From Ochrobactrum sp. Marseille-Q0166 (GTDB taxonomy: Bacteria; Pseudomonadota; Alphaproteobacteria; Rhizobiales; Rhizobiaceae), in NCBI RefSeq assembly GCF_014397025.1, contig NZ_JACJUO010000001.1, positions 639,501-703,500 on the forward strand: a stretch of DNA of 64,000 nucleotides, in the 5' to 3' direction. Position 1 is the stretch's first letter. Every line of letters begins with the position of its first letter. Both the position numbers and the translations under genes were made by a program. The notes beneath the pieces are model-generated. The model did not search any database and was not told where the DNA came from. It saw only the letters and a program-made list of their open reading frames with translations. This document shows, in pieces, positions 30,803-39,785 of this stretch.

Positions 30803-30982
30803 ATGGCAGTACCAAAACGCAAAACGTCTCCGTCGAAGCGCGGCATGCGCCGTTCGGCAGACGCTCTCAAGGCCCCGACTTACGTCGAGGACAAGAACTC
30901 GGGCGAACTTCGTCGTCCGCATCATATCGATCTTAAGAGCGGTATGTATCGCGGCCGTCAGGTCCTCGAAGCTAAGGAATAG
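30803..30982 (+). CDS. rpmF: 50S ribosomal protein L32
   Basis: 59-residue protein beginning [20 protein letters not shown] and ending GRQVLEAKE, the standard alphaproteobacterial L32 with its basic N-terminus and [14 protein letters not shown] centre. GGAG lies eight bases before the ATG. No zinc-binding cysteines, as usual in this group. It stands alone, followed by a strong terminator. Confidence 0.97.
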   Translation: MAVPKRKTSPSKRGMRRSADALKAPTYVEDKNSGELRRPHHIDLKSGMYRGRQVLEAKE

Positions 30983-31017
30983 TCTTAGGCTGCATTGCAG
31001 CTGAGAGATGAATTTCA

Positions 31018-31052
31018 AAAAAGCCGTTTCCGGTATCCGGAAGCGGCTTTTT
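31018..31052 (+). terminator. Rho-independent terminator of rpmF
   Basis: AAGCCGTTTCCGG pairs with CCGGAAGCGGCTT around TAT, followed by TTT. Confidence 0.9.
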
Positions 31053-31106
31053 ACAATCCGCTATCGTGTTTGTTTTTTGTTATTTTAATAGCTACTTGAA
31101 ATCCAA

Positions 31107-31125
31107 CGATAAAATTATTTTATCG
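31107..31125. promoter_or_regulatory. Perfect 19-bp AT-rich palindrome in the low-GC island
   Basis: Arms CGATAAAAT and ATTTTATCG flank a single T. It lies about 80-110 bases upstream of the small AT-rich ORF and looks like an operator. No T-run marks it as a terminator. Confidence 0.4.
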
Positions 31126-31218
31126 TGTGGTAAAAAAACACAATTTAGCCTCAATTTAATCATGACATGAATTAGTAAATTTAATTTAAAAGTATAATTC
31201 AAATTAATGGGTGTTGAA

Positions 31219-31404
31219 ATGGATAAGTATTTCAAGGCTTCGATAATTCATGCCAATTTATCGTTAAATTATACAATATCTTGCTTTTATATAATTGATA
31301 ATACAAGTTTTAATGAAACAATAAAGTTTGATATGTCTGATACGCCGTATAGTGTTGGCTCTCTTTTTAATGCGGATCCCGATGCAATGCTAAATTGTAC
31401 ATAA
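31219..31404 (+). CDS. Small hypothetical protein in an AT-rich island, doubtful
   Basis: A 61-residue ORF (65 if the ATG at 31207 is used) starting MDKYFKASIIHANLSLNYTI. It is not recognised as any family. The surrounding 31070-31465 region is far more AT-rich than its neighbours, so stop-free frames are informative there, and the ORF is followed by a 13-bp hairpin. The ribosome site is weak. Codon use is unlike every neighbour, fitting either recent acquisition or a chance ORF. Confidence 0.3.
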   Translation: MDKYFKASIIHANLSLNYTISCFYIIDNTSFNETIKFDMSDTPYSVGSLFNADPDAMLNCT

Positions 31405-31422
31405 TAATTATCATGATTTATA

Positions 31423-31458
31423 TACTCAGGAATGAGTATTTACATTCATTCCTGAGTA
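31423..31458. terminator. Bidirectional terminator-like hairpin
   Basis: TACTCAGGAATGA and TCATTCCTGAGTA are perfect 13-bp complements with a 10-base loop. AAAAATA follows on the + side, giving a U-run for the minus transcript approach, while the + transcript lacks a long T-run. It lies between the AT-rich ORF and the convergent GlcG-like gene. Confidence 0.6.
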
Positions 31459-31465
31459 AAAATAT

Positions 31466-31897
31466 CTAGCCAGCGTCAGCAACAAAGCCATTTGCTTCAA
31501 TGCCTGCAATAGCGGCCAGTTCATCATTATCCGAAGTGTCACCGGAAATGCCGACGGCGCCGATTATTTCATTGCTGGAATTTCGGATGAGTACGCCGCC
31601 CGGCACAGCAACAATTTTTCCGCCAGAAACATTAGACAGGCCTTCAAGAAAATGAGGGCGTTCTTTTGCCTGATTATTGAGCCAGCGAGAACCTGCACCA
31701 ACAGCCAAAGCACCGAAAGCTTTACCCGACGCAATTTCAAAACGCAGAATCGATGTGCCATCTTGCTTCTGAAATGCTTTGAGATGCCCGCCTGCATCAA
31801 AAACGGATACTGCGAGCGGCTTCAGTTTGAGTTCTGAAGCTTTTTCAAGGGCGGTTGTAATAATGGAATTGGCTTTTTCCAGTGTCAGCGCCGACAT
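31466..31897 (-). CDS. GlcG/HbpS-family protein
   Basis: 143 residues of the DUF336/GlcG fold. The blocks LAVSVFDAGGHLKAFQKQDG, then VPGGVLIRNSSNEIIGAVGISGDTSDNDE, are diagnostic. Relatives include glycolate-locus GlcG and the extracellular haem-binding HbpS; many are of unknown function. No signal peptide is seen, so it is likely cytoplasmic. GGAGAA precedes the ATG. Divergent from acetyl-CoA acetyltransferase. Confidence 0.88.
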   Translation of the reverse strand: MSALTLEKANSIITTALEKASELKLKPLAVSVFDAGGHLKAFQKQDGTSILRFEIASGKAFGALAVGAGSRWLNNQAKERPHFLEGLSNVSGGKIVAVPGGVLIRNSSNEIIGAVGISGDTSDNDELAAIAGIEANGFVADAG

Positions 31898-32070
31898 GCG
31901 GTTCTCCTCGATTTTAATGAGCTTAACTTAGAGAGTGTTGCCTGTATTGTACGGGTAAAACTGCACATGCAATGATGAAACTGATTATCAATTTGAGCAA
32001 AAGTAACGCTAGTGAAAGTCGTTGCACAAAACTTGCAATCAGATTGGTTTTGGTCTTTCTCTGTCGGTGA

Positions 32071-33282
<1,212 letters not shown>

Positions 33283-33288
33283 GAAGCT

Positions 33289-33434
33289 TAAAAGTTAACG
33301 GCCAGCATCAATACAAGTGCTTATAGAGCGGCGAAATTTGCTGCTCTATGCCTTTGCGACCTTCGGAGCCACTATATCTTGTGAGAACAAAGCGGGAAAA
33401 TATACGGATCAGCGATTCGTCTCCGATTCGTTCC
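33289..33434. repeat. Duplicated non-coding module, copy A
   Basis: Holds TAAAAGTTAACG (33289), CCACTATAT (33369), GTGAGAACAAAGCG (33381) and GCGATTCGTC then CCGATTCGTTCC (33412-33434). The same blocks recur in the same order about 272-282 bases downstream. The two GATTC sequences are potential CcrM (GANTC) methylation sites. It belongs to a 714-base gene-free stretch (33283-33996) before the SUV3-like helicase. Confidence 0.7.
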
Positions 33435-33560
33435 GGCTTTGACCTGAAGGTTAATAATAATCGGCTCTGATGTGAGAGGCGCTTTAATTAACCGTAAGGA
33501 AATATTGATATTTTATGAACAAGTGATCGGTCGTTCCCGCGGGTAAAATTGCTTTCATCA

Positions 33561-33716
33561 TAAAAGTTAACGCGGCCGCCGGTTAGTTCTCATTTCGAGG
33601 AAGATATTAATTGAACTGATTCATCATATGGTGGGAATCGAGTGCTTGCCCACTATATATTGCCGTGAACAAAAGGCGAAGGAGCTTCTGTGAGCGATTC
33701 GTCGCCGATTCGTTCC
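33561..33716. repeat. Duplicated non-coding module, copy B
   Basis: Holds TAAAAGTTAACG (33561), CCACTATAT (33650), GTGAACAAAAGGCG (33665) and GCGATTCGTC then CCGATTCGTTCC (33694-33716). The last block matches copy A at 22 of 23 positions; sequence between the blocks has drifted. Confidence 0.7.
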
Positions 33717-33726
33717 AGAGTCGTTC
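33712..33726 (+). promoter_or_regulatory. Possible LexA box (GTTC-N7-GTTC)
   Basis: GTTCCAGAGTCGTTC fits the alphaproteobacterial SOS operator GTTC-N7-GTTC and overlaps the end of copy B. About two such matches are expected by chance in a window this size, so support is weak. It would be 271 bases ahead of the helicase start. Confidence 0.2.
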
Positions 33727-33996
33727 TATTTATTAAAAGGCACGTTTGTTAACATGCAGGCGGATGTAAGCTCACCTTCAATTCTGCGTTTTAAAATGGA
33801 TGGTCATTTGAAAGCCGTTTTGTTCTTTTCAGGGTGCGCACAAGAAAAGTTCCGGTTAGAACAGTGAAAACTGGATCGTGCCGGAAACGTCCCGAAACAT
33901 GGATTGAAACTTAACAGGAGCGCTTTCGGCTCAAGTCATATAGTGCTAACGCATGGCATTACGTATGGCATTTGTTCCGGGAATTCTATTATTGGC

Positions 33997-36900
33997 ATGA
34001 ACCAACTCCCTGCCCATGATCTGCCGCTGACCTTAAGCGGCCGCGGTGTTACTGCGGTACTGGGGCCGACCAATACCGGTAAGACGCATCTCGCTATCGA
34101 GCGAATGCTGTCGCACGGCAGTGGCATGATAGGTCTTCCGCTGCGCCTTTTGGCGCGCGAGGTCTATAATCGTGTGGTTGAACGGGTGGGGGCTGCCAAT
34201 GTTTCGCTGATTACCGGCGAAGAGAAGATCACCCCGCCCACCTCTCGTTATTCTGTCTGTACGGTCGAGGCCATGCCGCGCCGCACGGATATGCCTTTCG
34301 TGGCTATCGACGAAGTGCAGCTGGCAGGCGATCTCGAACGCGGTCACATTTTCACTGATCGCATTCTGCATCTGCGCGGACGTCAGGAGACGCTGTTGCT
34401 GGGTGCAGGAACCATGCGTGGCATTCTCGAAAAGCTGTTGCGCGGTATTACAGTGGTTACGCGTCCGCGCTTGTCGCATCTCACTTATTCCGGTTCAAAG
34501 AAGATCATCCGCCTGCCAAACCGCTCGGCCATAGTGGCATTCTCTGCCGACGAAGTTTATGCGATCGCTGAGCTTATACGCCGCCAACGCGGCGGTGCTG
34601 CGGTGGTTATGGGCGCGTTGAGCCCACGCACGCGCAATGCACAGGTCGAGCTTTACCAGTCGGGCGATGTTGATTTTCTGGTTGCGACGGACGCGATTGG
34701 CATGGGGCTCAATCTCGATGTTGATCATGTCGCCTTTGCACAGAATCGAAAATTTGATGGCTATCAGTATCGTGATCTGACACCGGCTGAGCTTGGGCAG
34801 ATTGCGGGTCGTGCCGGCCGTCATCTTCGCGATGGCACGTTTGGGGTGACAGGTCAGGTGCGCCCGCTTGACGATGAAATGGTCGAACGGGTGGAAGCCC
34901 ATGACTTTGACCCTGTAAAAGTCATGCAATGGCGAACAGGGCGTTTTGATTTTTCGTCGCTCAGTGCACTGCGTTATTCTCTGGATACGCCGACTCCGAT
35001 CGAAGGTCTGACCAAGGCTCTGCCTGCTGTTGATCAACAGGCGCTTGAAAATTTGTCGAAAGACGAAGACATTGTGCGGCTTGCAAATTCGCCTGCGCGG
35101 ATCGAACTTTTGTGGGATACCTGTGCGCTCCCCGATTATCGTAAGATTGCGCCGGCACAACATGCCGATATCATAGCAACCATTTATCAGGATCTGGTCC
35201 GCCGAGGGAGCGTTGATGAAGATTATATGAGCGAACAGGTGCGCCGCGCCGACAGTACAGAGGGGGAAATCGATACTCTGTCGCATCGCGTGGCGCAAAT
35301 CCGTACCTGGACTTTTGTGTCGCACAGGCCGGGATGGCTTGCCGATCCGACACACTGGCAGGAAAAGACGCGCGAAATTGAGGACAGATTGTCCGATGCG
35401 CTGCATGAAAGGTTGACGAAACGCTTTGTAGACCGCAGGACAAGCGTGCTTATGAGGCGCCTGAGAGAGAATGCCATGCTAGAAGCAGATATCAGCTCGA
35501 CCGGAGACGTAATTGTCGAAGGCCATAATGTCGGGCAACTGGAAGGATTCCGTTTTACAGCCGACGTTCAGTCCGATGGACCGGATGCGAAGGCAGTAAA
35601 GACGGCTGCACAAAAGGCGCTGGCCGCCGAGTTTGATCGTCGTGCGGAGCGTTTCGCTGCTGCTCCTAACGGCGACTTTGCGCTCGGTTCGGATGGCGTT
35701 TTGCGCTGGGTTGGCGCAACTGTCGCTACGCTGGTTGCAGGCGACGACGTTTTAAAGCCGCGGGCGGTCATTCTGGCTGATGAACAGCTGACCGGACCGG
35801 CACGCGACAAGGTCGCTGCGCGTATTGACCGTTTTGTCGCTCATCACATTGAAACTGTTCTGAAGCCTTTGACTGACCTCAGGTCGGCGGATGCATTGAC
35901 CGGTATGACGCGCGGTCTGGCTTTCCAGATCGTCGAAAGCCTCGGCATTCTTCAGCGTCGCGATGTGACTGAGGAAGTCCGCGGTCTTGATCAGGATTCC
36001 CGTGCCGCTCTTCGCCGCCTTGGCGTGCGCTTCGGTGCCTATCATGTTTTCATGCCAATGCTGTTGAAGCCGGCCCCTGCCGGCCTTATCACACTGCTTT
36101 GGGCATTGAAGAACGATGGCCGCGAACGCGCCGGTTATGGTGACGTGGTTAACGTTCTGGCTGCTGGCCGCACATCGGTGGTTGTCGATCCGACTTTCGA
36201 TCACCAGTTCTACCGCCTTGCAGGTTATCGCGTGCTGGGTCGTCGTGCTGTTCGTATCGACATTCTCGAACGTCTTGCTGACCTGATCCGTCCGGCTCTG
36301 GCCTGGCGTCCGGGTTCCGGCACGCGCCCGGAAGGCGCTTATGATGGCGGACGTTTTATCGTCACGCCTGCGATGATGTCCATTCTCGGTGCAACCTCCG
36401 AAGATATGGAAGAGATTCTGAAAAGCCTCGGCTATCGCCATGAGGCTGCCGAAGCTGCCACTGTCACAGCAAAGCTTGCCGAGCTTGATGCTTTTGCGGC
36501 GGCTGCTGCTGCGCAAACTGAGGCCGTTGTTGAAGATACCGTCTTCAAGCCCGCCGTTCCTGCGGCTGCCGCTACCGTGAGCGAAGCGAAGCCTGTGGTT
36601 CCTGCTGCCGAACCTGTGCCTGCACCGGTTGAAGCTGTTGCAGAAATCTCAAGCGAAGAAAAGCCTGTGGTTGAGGCTGCTCAAGCTTCTGCAGAAGAAC
36701 CAAAGCCTGTTCTCCTGTGGCGTCAGGGTCGTTTTGAAGGCCGTAACCGCAATCAGGATCAGAACCGTCAGCGCCATAACCGCCCACAGGGTGGTCAAGC
36801 GGCCAAGGGCAACGAGGCTCGCAAGTCTGAAGCCGGTTCAGAAGGCGGTGAAGGCCAGAACGCGCGTGACAATCGTGGGGGCAAGCGTTTCGACAAGAAT

Positions 36901-37119
36901 CGCCGCAATCATGATGGCGAAGGCCAGAACAAGCGTGAAGGCTTCAAGGGCGATTTTAAGGGCAAGCCTCGCGATGGTAATCGCGATCGTCAGCCTAAGC
37001 GTGACCATGGCAACAATCATCAGGGCAACAAGCGCGTCGAACAGGAACGTCCGGTACGGATTGATCCAGATTCGCCTTTTGCCAAGCTTCTGGCACTCAA
37101 GGAGCAGTTGAAGAAGTAA
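33997..37119 (+). CDS. SUV3-like DExH RNA helicase with long low-complexity basic tail
   Basis: About 1040 residues from ATG 33997. Walker A GPTNTGKTH (residue ~23), DEVQ Walker B (105-108) and QIAGRAGRHLRDGTFG (about residue 270) place it with the mitochondrial SUV3 group rather than bacterial DEAD-box proteins. A middle region follows, then from about residue 850 an Ala/Pro/Val/Glu-rich linker, an Arg/Gly/Asn-rich tail, and a conserved-looking end DPDSPFAKLLALKEQLKK. It probably unwinds structured RNA with a nuclease partner. The start is uncertain: a frame open from 33904 lacks a good start codon. The S4 gene begins one base after its stop. Confidence 0.9.
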   Translation: MNQLPAHDLPLTLSGRGVTAVLGPTNTGKTHLAIERMLSHGSGMIGLPLRLLAREVYNRVVERVGAANVSLITGEEKITPPTSRYSVCTVEAMPRRTDMPFVAIDEVQLAGDLERGHIFTDRILHLRGRQETLLLGAGTMRGILEKLLRGITVVTRPRLSHLTYSGSKKIIRLPNRSAIVAFSADEVYAIAELIRRQRGGAAVVMGALSPRTRNAQVELYQSGDVDFLVATDAIGMGLNLDVDHVAFAQNRKFDGYQYRDLTPAELGQIAGRAGRHLRDGTFGVTGQVRPLDDEMVERVEAHDFDPVKVMQWRTGRFDFSSLSALRYSLDTPTPIEGLTKALPAVDQQALENLSKDEDIVRLANSPARIELLWDTCALPDYRKIAPAQHADIIATIYQDLVRRGSVDEDYMSEQVRRADSTEGEIDTLSHRVAQIRTWTFVSHRPGWLADPTHWQEKTREIEDRLSDALHERLTKRFVDRRTSVLMRRLRENAMLEADISSTGDVIVEGHNVGQLEGFRFTADVQSDGPDAKAVKTAAQKALAAEFDRRAERFAAAPNGDFALGSDGVLRWVGATVATLVAGDDVLKPRAVILADEQLTGPARDKVAARIDRFVAHHIETVLKPLTDLRSADALTGMTRGLAFQIVESLGILQRRDVTEEVRGLDQDSRAALRRLGVRFGAYHVFMPMLLKPAPAGLITLLWALKNDGRERAGYGDVVNVLAAGRTSVVVDPTFDHQFYRLAGYRVLGRRAVRIDILERLADLIRPALAWRPGSGTRPEGAYDGGRFIVTPAMMSILGATSEDMEEILKSLGYRHEAAEAATVTAKLAELDAFAAAAAAQTEAVVEDTVFKPAVPAAAATVSEAKPVVPAAEPVPAPVEAVAEISSEEKPVVEAAQASAEEPKPVLLWRQGRFEGRNRNQDQNRQRHNRPQGGQAAKGNEARKSEAGSEGGEGQNARDNRGGKRFDKNRRNHDGEGQNKREGFKGDFKGKPRDGNRDRQPKRDHGNNHQGNKRVEQERPVRIDPDSPFAKLLALKEQLKK

Positions 37120-37120
37120 G

Positions 37121-37507
37121 ATGACTGGCGAACACGGCGCAAGGCAGCGGATCGACAAGTGGCTGTTCTTTGCGCGTGTGGTCAAATCAAGATCGCTGGC
37201 GGCGAAACTCGCCGTCGGCGGCAAAGTCCGGGTCAATCGCGATAAGATTGAGCAGGCAGCCTATCAGGTTAAAGTCGGCGATGTTCTGACGATTACGCTT
37301 GATCGGCGCATTCTGGTTTACAAGATACTTGCTTCTGGTGAGCGGCGCGGCCCAGCGCCTGAAGCACAGCTTCTTTATGAAGATATGACGCCGAAGCCCG
37401 TACCGGGAGATCAGGTCGCTGAGCCAATACAGCCGCGACGAGAAAGCGGTGCAGGCCGTCCAACCAAGAAAGAACGTCGCGAAACCGACCGTTTGCGCGG
37501 CAACTAG
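37121..37507 (+). CDS. S4-domain RNA-binding protein (Hsp15/HslR-like)
   Basis: 128 residues. The S4 fold occupies about residues 8-70 (RIDKWLFFARVVKSRSLAAK, then GGKVRVNRDKI); the C-terminal tail is basic (RPTKKERRETDRLRGN). E. coli Hsp15 rescues stalled 50S subunits carrying nascent chains; this protein likely binds ribosomal or structured RNA too. It is one base from the SUV3-like helicase, a conserved pairing in Rhizobiales, so a joint role in RNA quality control is inferred. Confidence 0.92.
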   Translation: MTGEHGARQRIDKWLFFARVVKSRSLAAKLAVGGKVRVNRDKIEQAAYQVKVGDVLTITLDRRILVYKILASGERRGPAPEAQLLYEDMTPKPVPGDQVAEPIQPRRESGAGRPTKKERRETDRLRGN

Positions 37508-37595
37508 TGGATTGAATTTGGCGTTTGAATGCCGGCTGACGCTTCAGATATTTCAAATGTCAAATTCGAAAAACCCACTAGATAGAAATACTTAC

Positions 37596-37664
37596 CATTG
37601 GTCTGATTCCAACATTTTCTCCCCTCGTTTCATGTGCTGAGCAAATGTTGGAATCAGACCAATG
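37596..37664. repeat. Long perfect inverted repeat, MITE- or RIME-like
   Basis: Two exact 22-bp arms (37596-37617 and 37643-37664; left arm begins CATTGGTCTGATTCC) surround a 25-base spacer. Each arm holds one GANTC site. No T-run follows, and it lies 89 bases after the S4 stop, so it may terminate through RNA structure or be a mobile palindrome. The adjacent GCGAAAAGTGGG motif resembles RIME flanks. Confidence 0.75.
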
Positions 37665-38118
37665 GAGCGCATCGCGAAAAGTGGGCCTAAGCTTTGGGGA
37701 GAGGTGCGCGTAAAAACGGCCGGGCAGAGTATTTCAATTGAAACAGAAAACGCTCCATGAGGGACGCGATGACGCAGGATAGCGTCTCTGTGCGATATAA
37801 ATTGCGTATCAACGCCTTAAAATAAAAGTCTTTTCCGGGTTTCCGTTGATAAACGAAATCTCGTTTCAGATGTTCGTGACATAGTCATATTGCGGCGATT
37901 GGGCCCTTGTCATCAGCGGATAAAGTCGTTACCTCACCGTTGGCGATTGCAAGGGCATGAGCTGGCAAGCAAGCCACACGCCGTAGCCACCATATGCGTG
38001 ACACATATGTCGTGACTGGAGCGAAATCATTCAGATGTCCGATCTGAGTGTTCAAACAGCCAGTTCAGGATAGATAAGCCGTTCCTTCAGACAGAAGGTT
38101 GGCAACAGGAGTTGGACA
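37665..38118 (+). other. Gene-free stretch before fdxA
   Basis: About 450 bases without a supportable ORF. A direct repeat CATATGCGTGAC/CATATGTCGTGAC lies at 37990-38015 and a GACGC...GCGTC imperfect hairpin at 37763-37786. Presumably contains the fdxA promoter; no consensus is clear. Confidence 0.4.
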
Positions 38119-38457
38119 ATGACTTATGTCGTGACCGATAATTGCATTCGTTGCAAGTATACGGACTGCGTCGAGGTTTGTCCTGTCGACTGTTTCTATG
38201 AAGGCGAGAACATGCTCGTCATCAACCCCGATGAGTGCATCGATTGCGGCGTCTGTGAACCTGAATGCCCTGCTGAAGCCATCAGCCCTGACACCGAACC
38301 GGGTCTCGATAAGTGGCTCGAGCTGAACGCTGAATATGCCGCCAAGTGGCCCAACCTCACGGCTAAGAAGGACGAGCTTCCTGAAGCTAAGGAAATGGAC
38401 GGCGTACCTGGCAAGCTTGAGCAGTTCTTTTCGGCGGAACCCGGACCGGGCGATTGA
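38119..38457 (+). CDS. fdxA: 7Fe ferredoxin FdxA
   Basis: 112-residue ferredoxin with one [3Fe-4S] and one [4Fe-4S] cluster. Cysteine groups [14 protein letters not shown] and [12 protein letters not shown] lie in the first 55 residues, followed by the long C-terminal extension ([19 protein letters not shown]) typical of FdxA. Soluble electron carrier; partner enzymes are not evident here. CAGGAG stands 11 bases before the ATG. FdxA followed by CarD is a recurring order in alphaproteobacteria. Confidence 0.96.
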   Translation: MTYVVTDNCIRCKYTDCVEVCPVDCFYEGENMLVINPDECIDCGVCEPECPAEAISPDTEPGLDKWLELNAEYAAKWPNLTAKKDELPEAKEMDGVPGKLEQFFSAEPGPGD

Positions 38458-38663
38458 TCCGTTACCAGATCTTTTGAGCTGGATTAGCCTAAAAATAGTT
38501 GCCTCAAAAATGCGTTCCGAATCCTGGAATGCGACATATTTGGCAATTTGTTGATTCTTGCGCGAAATTGTGTTACCTTGCCTGAATAAATTCGGTGACT
38601 GGACGTCAATAAGTGGCGCAAATGCGTTAATCTCTGAAAGGGCTATATTTTTTACTGGGCTGT

Positions 38664-38813
38664 ATGGCACTGGGATGGATTATTGCATTTTCAGCAACCG
38701 TTCCTCACCAACCTCTCCCGGTGAATAAATTTGTGCCTGAGCTACGCTGTCAGTTCAAAGCCGTACAGACCTCCGCATTTTTCTCAAGAAGTGCGGTTGC
38801 AATCATGTGTTAA
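38664..38813 (+). CDS. Possible tiny exported/membrane peptide upstream of carD, doubtful
   Basis: 49-residue ORF beginning MALGWIIAFSATVPHQ. The same frame is open for 13 further codons upstream (hydrophobic LKGLYFLLGC) without an ATG, which together would resemble a signal peptide. No clear ribosome site. It lies in a 397-base gap between fdxA and carD and ends 41 bases before the carD start, so it may be only leader sequence. Confidence 0.25.
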   Translation: MALGWIIAFSATVPHQPLPVNKFVPELRCQFKAVQTSAFFSRSAVAIMC

Positions 38814-38854
38814 CCGGCGAGTTGTGCCGGGCACAACAGGGAGTATTAGAGCGT

Positions 38855-39439
38855 ATGACATCCCAGCAGAAGAAGGCGCCGGCCCGTCAGGGTTTCAAAA
38901 CCGGTGAATCTATTGTTTATCCAGCTCACGGCGTTGGCCAGATCGTGGCGATCGAAGAGCAGGAAGTGGCCGGGCACAAGCTTGAGCTTTTTGTTATCGA
39001 CTTCGAAAAAGACAAGATGCGCCTGAAAGTGCCAGTCGCCAAGGCTGTCTCGATCGGTATGCGCAAGCTGTCGGAAACAGATTATGTCGAACGTGCATTG
39101 AAGGTCGTTCAGGGCCGTGCTCGCGTGAAGCGCACCATGTGGTCGCGCCGCGCTCAGGAATATGATGCGAAGATCAATTCCGGTGATCTGATCATGATTT
39201 CTGAAGTTGTTCGCGATCTGCATCGTGCTGAAAATCAGCCAGAACAGTCTTATTCAGAGCGTCAGCTTTATGAAGCAGCTCTTGACCGTATGGCTCGCGA
39301 AATTGCTGCAGTGAACAAGCTCTCTGATACAGAAGCTGTTCGTTTGATCGAAGCAAACCTTGCTAAGAGCCCAAAGCGTACCAAGGCTGATGTTGATGCC
39401 GAAGGTGATGTTGATGGCGATGAAGTCGAAGCAGCATAA
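38855..39439 (+). CDS. carD: CarD/CdnL-family RNA polymerase-binding regulator
   Basis: 194 residues from ATG 38855; a frame starting at 38807 would add unrelated residues. The N-terminal RNA-polymerase-interaction domain has FKTGESIVYPAHGVGQI, followed by the helical DNA-binding domain with the WSRRAQEYDAKINSGD segment. The C-terminus is acidic. CarD/CdnL stabilises open promoter complexes, notably at rRNA and other growth genes. AGGGAG lies upstream. A strong terminator follows, then rpoH: two transcription-initiation factors side by side. Confidence 0.95.
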   Translation: MTSQQKKAPARQGFKTGESIVYPAHGVGQIVAIEEQEVAGHKLELFVIDFEKDKMRLKVPVAKAVSIGMRKLSETDYVERALKVVQGRARVKRTMWSRRAQEYDAKINSGDLIMISEVVRDLHRAENQPEQSYSERQLYEAALDRMAREIAAVNKLSDTEAVRLIEANLAKSPKRTKADVDAEGDVDGDEVEAA

Positions 39440-39460
39440 TATATATCTGAATCTTTTTTT

Positions 39461-39488
39461 AAAAAGCCCGGTTTGACCGGGCTTTTTA
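39461..39488 (+). terminator. Rho-independent terminator of carD
   Basis: AAAAAGCCCGG/CCGGGCTTTTT stem with TTTGA loop. Confidence 0.92.
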
Positions 39489-39573
39489 TTTGGCACAAGC
39501 AAGTAGTTTTACTTGTCCATTGGGCTTGCCGCGCTATTTTATTTCTTACATGAAGATTTATTGCGCTCCGTAT

Positions 39574-39598
39574 GGAACCGGAGAGCTTTTTCTGCGTT
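39574..39598 (+). promoter_or_regulatory. EcfG-type (general stress) promoter of rpoH
   Basis: GGAAC at 39574-39578 and CGTT at 39595-39598 are spaced by 16 bases, the consensus for the alphaproteobacterial general stress sigma factor (EcfG/RpoE2). In Sinorhizobium rpoH2 is a known member of that regulon. It is 187 bases ahead of the rpoH start. One such match by chance in 64 kb is possible, but the position fits known biology. Confidence 0.6.
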
Positions 39599-39785
39599 CT
39601 AATCAAACCAGTTCGTAAGCGGGTTTGTTTTGCGGCGTATTTTTCTGGCCTCAAAGCAGGTCTGTTATAGGAATTTTGAACGAATACGAGTTGTTCATTC
39701 AAGTGTTCTTCGCAGAGCTGATTTATCTTTTGTCTTGCCCTTCAGAGTTTGTTTGAAGGCTTTGCACTAAGAACAGGAGAACCAG

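Noticed and set aside
33283..33996. Possible replication origin, because of repeats, AT-rich tracts and GANTC sites
   Set aside because: No DnaA-box cluster, no repABC and none of the usual oriC neighbours (hemE, dnaA, rho) are present.
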